This document shows, piece by piece, positions 5,607 through 6,564 of a stretch of 6,564 nt of DNA (position 1 is the stretch's first letter; every line of letters begins with the position of its first letter). The notes under the pieces were generated by a model that did no database searches, was not told the DNA's origin, and worked only from the letters and a program-made list of their open reading frames with translations. The position numbers and the translations under genes were made by a program. The stretch lies in contig SLFV01000284.1 of assembly GCA_007124075.1 (NCBI GenBank), positions 1 to 6,564 on the forward strand. Direction: 5' to 3'. This DNA comes from Roseimaritima sp. (lineage in GTDB: Bacteria > Planctomycetota > Planctomycetia > Pirellulales > Pirellulaceae).

Positions 5607-6564
5607 CCGCGGCTGGCCGGGCGGGCCGCGCCAGGCCGCAGCGTCCGCATCCGGCGGGGTTTGACTATCATCGCCCCCGGGCGGGGCGGTGGCCAGCCCG
5701 GCATCCACGTGGATCGCCCGCAGCTCCTCCGCTGACAGCTTTTGTACGCGGCGGTCGTACGTCAACAAGCCGTTGATTTCGCCTTCGACATCCGAAGTCT
5801 GCGTGTAGATACCCGCGGCGATTCCCCGCTTGCGCAGTTCGGCCAACCTCCGGATTGATTCCCTGTATCGCTGGATCCACTCCTGGCGGTTTTCGGGCAG
5901 CCCGCCGTAACCCCAGTTCCGCGTCTGCGTGCTCCACAGATGCCCTGGCACCGGATAGCCATGGCCGCCGAATTCACCGACCACTTTGACAAAGTCGTCA
6001 AACCGGCCGTCCGTCCCTAGATCGAAGGGAAAGTCCGGGTGGGGATACTGATGATGGTCGACGATGTGACCGACCGGCAAAAAATTGCCGCCGCTGGCGA
6101 TATTGACCAAACGCGTCGGGTCGTACGCGATTAACCACTGGCCGACTTCCCGCGTCTGATGTTGGCCCCACGCTTCGTTGAATGGCACCCACTGAACGAT
6201 CGACGGATGGTTGTACAGGGAATCGACCATCCGTTGCAGTTCGGTCATGAACTGGCGATGCGCCGCTGCGGGCCAGACCGGATCCTCGGGATCGGGTTGC
6301 AAACGGGTCCACGGCGGGTTGTCCGCCATCGCGCTGACGTGGTCTTGCCAGACCAGCATCCCCAAGCGGTCACAGTGGTAATAGTACCGCCGCGGTTCCA
6401 CCTTGATGTGTTTGCGGATCGTGTTGAAACCGGCCGTCTTGAGGAACCGGATGTCCGACTGCATCGCGTCGTCCGAAGGGGGTGTCAGCAAGCCGTCGGG
6501 CCACCAGCCTTGATCCAGCGTTCCGAATGGAAAAATCGTTTCGCCGTTCAGCGTCAACCGCCAA
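4329..6564 (-). CDS. GH2 glycoside hydrolase - type I sulfatase fusion protein (5' end outside window)
   Basis: The visible 744 codons are the C-terminal part of a bifunctional-looking exoenzyme. The frame is open to the right edge, beginning ...WRLTLNGETIFPFG. This is the entry to a GH2 TIM barrel, so the sugar-binding and Ig-like domains and any signal peptide lie beyond the window; the TTG at 6557 is not a credible start. Counting that codon as residue 1, the GH2 barrel spans about 1-289 with acid/base E128 (FNEAWG) and nucleophile E195 (VGEFGG). A linker rich in Pro, Gly, Asp and Ala covers about 290-317. The sulfatase covers about 318-742: metal ligands D327/D328 (LSDDH), formylglycine precursor C367 in CAPSR, K415/H418 (GKVGHY), H467 (NWPHVPW), D534/H535 (TSDHG) and K543. 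The sulfatase half most resembles the SGSH/heparan N-sulfatase branch. Inferred role: desulfation and hydrolysis of a sulfated glycan outside the cytoplasm; the sugar substrate is unknown. Confidence 0.9.
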   Translation of the reverse strand, partial: WRLTLNGETIFPFGTLDQGWWPDGLLTPPSDDAMQSDIRFLKTAGFNTIRKHIKVEPRRYYYHCDRLGMLVWQDHVSAMADNPPWTRLQPDPEDPVWPAAAHRQFMTELQRMVDSLYNHPSIVQWVPFNEAWGQHQTREVGQWLIAYDPTRLVNIASGGNFLPVGHIVDHHQYPHPDFPFDLGTDGRFDDFVKVVGEFGGHGYPVPGHLWSTQTRNWGYGGLPENRQEWIQRYRESIRRLAELRKRGIAAGIYTQTSDVEGEINGLLTYDRRVQKLSAEELRAIHVDAGLATAPPGGDDSQTPPDADAAAWRGPPGQPRLPNIVVFLSDDHTWRDSSVYGSPDIATPNMARLAAAGMTIDNAYVVSPSCAPSRASLLTGLYPARNGAEPNHSRPHAELQKLPAYLQQLGYEVAAFGKVGHYRQTPEYGFDVARHFGYHEDVAVSQALQWLRQRRSDQPLCLLVGTNWPHVPWPKDITGIDPDRQVIPPNHVDHSATRQARARYVAAIRTMDRELGEVWDLAREVLGPDTFFLHTSDHGAQWPFGKWNLYDDGIRTPLIASWPGRITPGTRSGAMVSWIDILPTLVDVADGPRPLGIDGQSFLPVLEGRAAEHRQAIFTTHSGDGKNNVYPIRAVSTRDGWKYIRNLHPEFRFTTHITTQPDRHPYWKGWLQQAEQDDDARRKVNAYQRRTGEELYYTPDDPYEQRNVIDDTEHADRLQRLRMAVDAWLDDTADTLQVFGEPKRW
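5607..5690 (-). other. interdomain linker of the GH2-sulfatase fusion
   Basis: About 28 residues join the end of the GH2 barrel (EELRAIHVDAGLAT) to the sulfatase (LPNIVVFL). They are dominated by Pro, Gly, Asp and Ala, as in a flexible extracellular linker. There is no Met in this stretch and no hydrophobic segment. The only near start-like codon is a GTG at Val284, which has no Shine-Dalgarno site before it. The frame is uninterrupted across the junction. Confidence 0.7.
5691..6564 (-). other. GH2 TIM-barrel catalytic domain within the fusion
   Basis: Family signatures in order are LNGETIFPFG at the domain start, DIRFLKTAGFNTIRKHIKVEP, then YYHCDRLGMLVWQD. The acid/base glutamate follows in NHPSIVQWVPFNEAWG (GAA at 6174-6176), then the substrate-loop DHHQYPHPDFP and the nucleophile glutamate in VGEFGG (GAA at 5973-5975). 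The barrel closes with YTQTSDVEGEINGLLTYDR. Both catalytic glutamates are present, about 67 residues apart, so retaining beta-glycosidase activity is expected. GH2 includes beta-galactosidases, glucuronidases and mannosidases; which applies cannot be decided here. Confidence 0.88.

Noticed and set aside
6555..6557. TTG as the start of the GH2-sulfatase protein
   Set aside because: The frame continues upstream to the window edge (codons for Trp and Arg), and the sequence at this point is the interior of a GH2 protein at the barrel entry, so the true start is outside the window.

Overview
The window most likely comes from a planctomycete, probably a Pirellulaceae/Rhodopirellula-like bacterium. 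This is inferred from the gene mix: a secreted sulfatase joined to a glycoside hydrolase, a membrane-anchored PQQ-type beta-propeller, a Tat-exported amidohydrolase, weak or absent Shine-Dalgarno sites and moderately high GC. No taxonomic marker is present.

Layout, left to right. Positions 1-46 hold the first 15 codons of a leftward gene that leaves the window; it has a good Shine-Dalgarno site that lies inside a potential hairpin. A 62-base divergent spacer follows. Two rightward genes come next: an M20 metallohydrolase of ArgE type (109-1305) and, 85 bases later, a Tat-signal amidohydrolase-2 family enzyme (1391-2386). They converge on a leftward gene for a three-helix, membrane-anchored beta-propeller protein (2484-4145), across a 97-base spacer. 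A 183-base spacer separates that gene from the largest one, also leftward (4329-6564, 5' end outside the window).

The most notable item is this last gene. One uninterrupted reading frame carries a GH2 TIM-barrel catalytic domain with both catalytic glutamates, then a Pro/Gly/Asp/Ala-rich linker, then a complete type I sulfatase with the C-A-P-S-R formylglycine motif. A single polypeptide that could both cleave a glycosidic bond and remove a sulfate suggests coupled attack on a sulfated glycan. There is no usable start codon or signal peptide at the junction, so this looks like a true fusion and not two adjacent genes.

The genes do not form one obvious pathway. The M20 enzyme fits cytoplasmic amino-acid (arginine) metabolism. 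The amidohydrolase, propeller and GH2-sulfatase look exported or envelope-associated, which suits a polysaccharide-scavenging organism, but no functional link among them is shown by sequence. No tRNA, rRNA, CRISPR, insertion sequence or long repeat was seen, and no gene-free stretch exceeds 300 bases.
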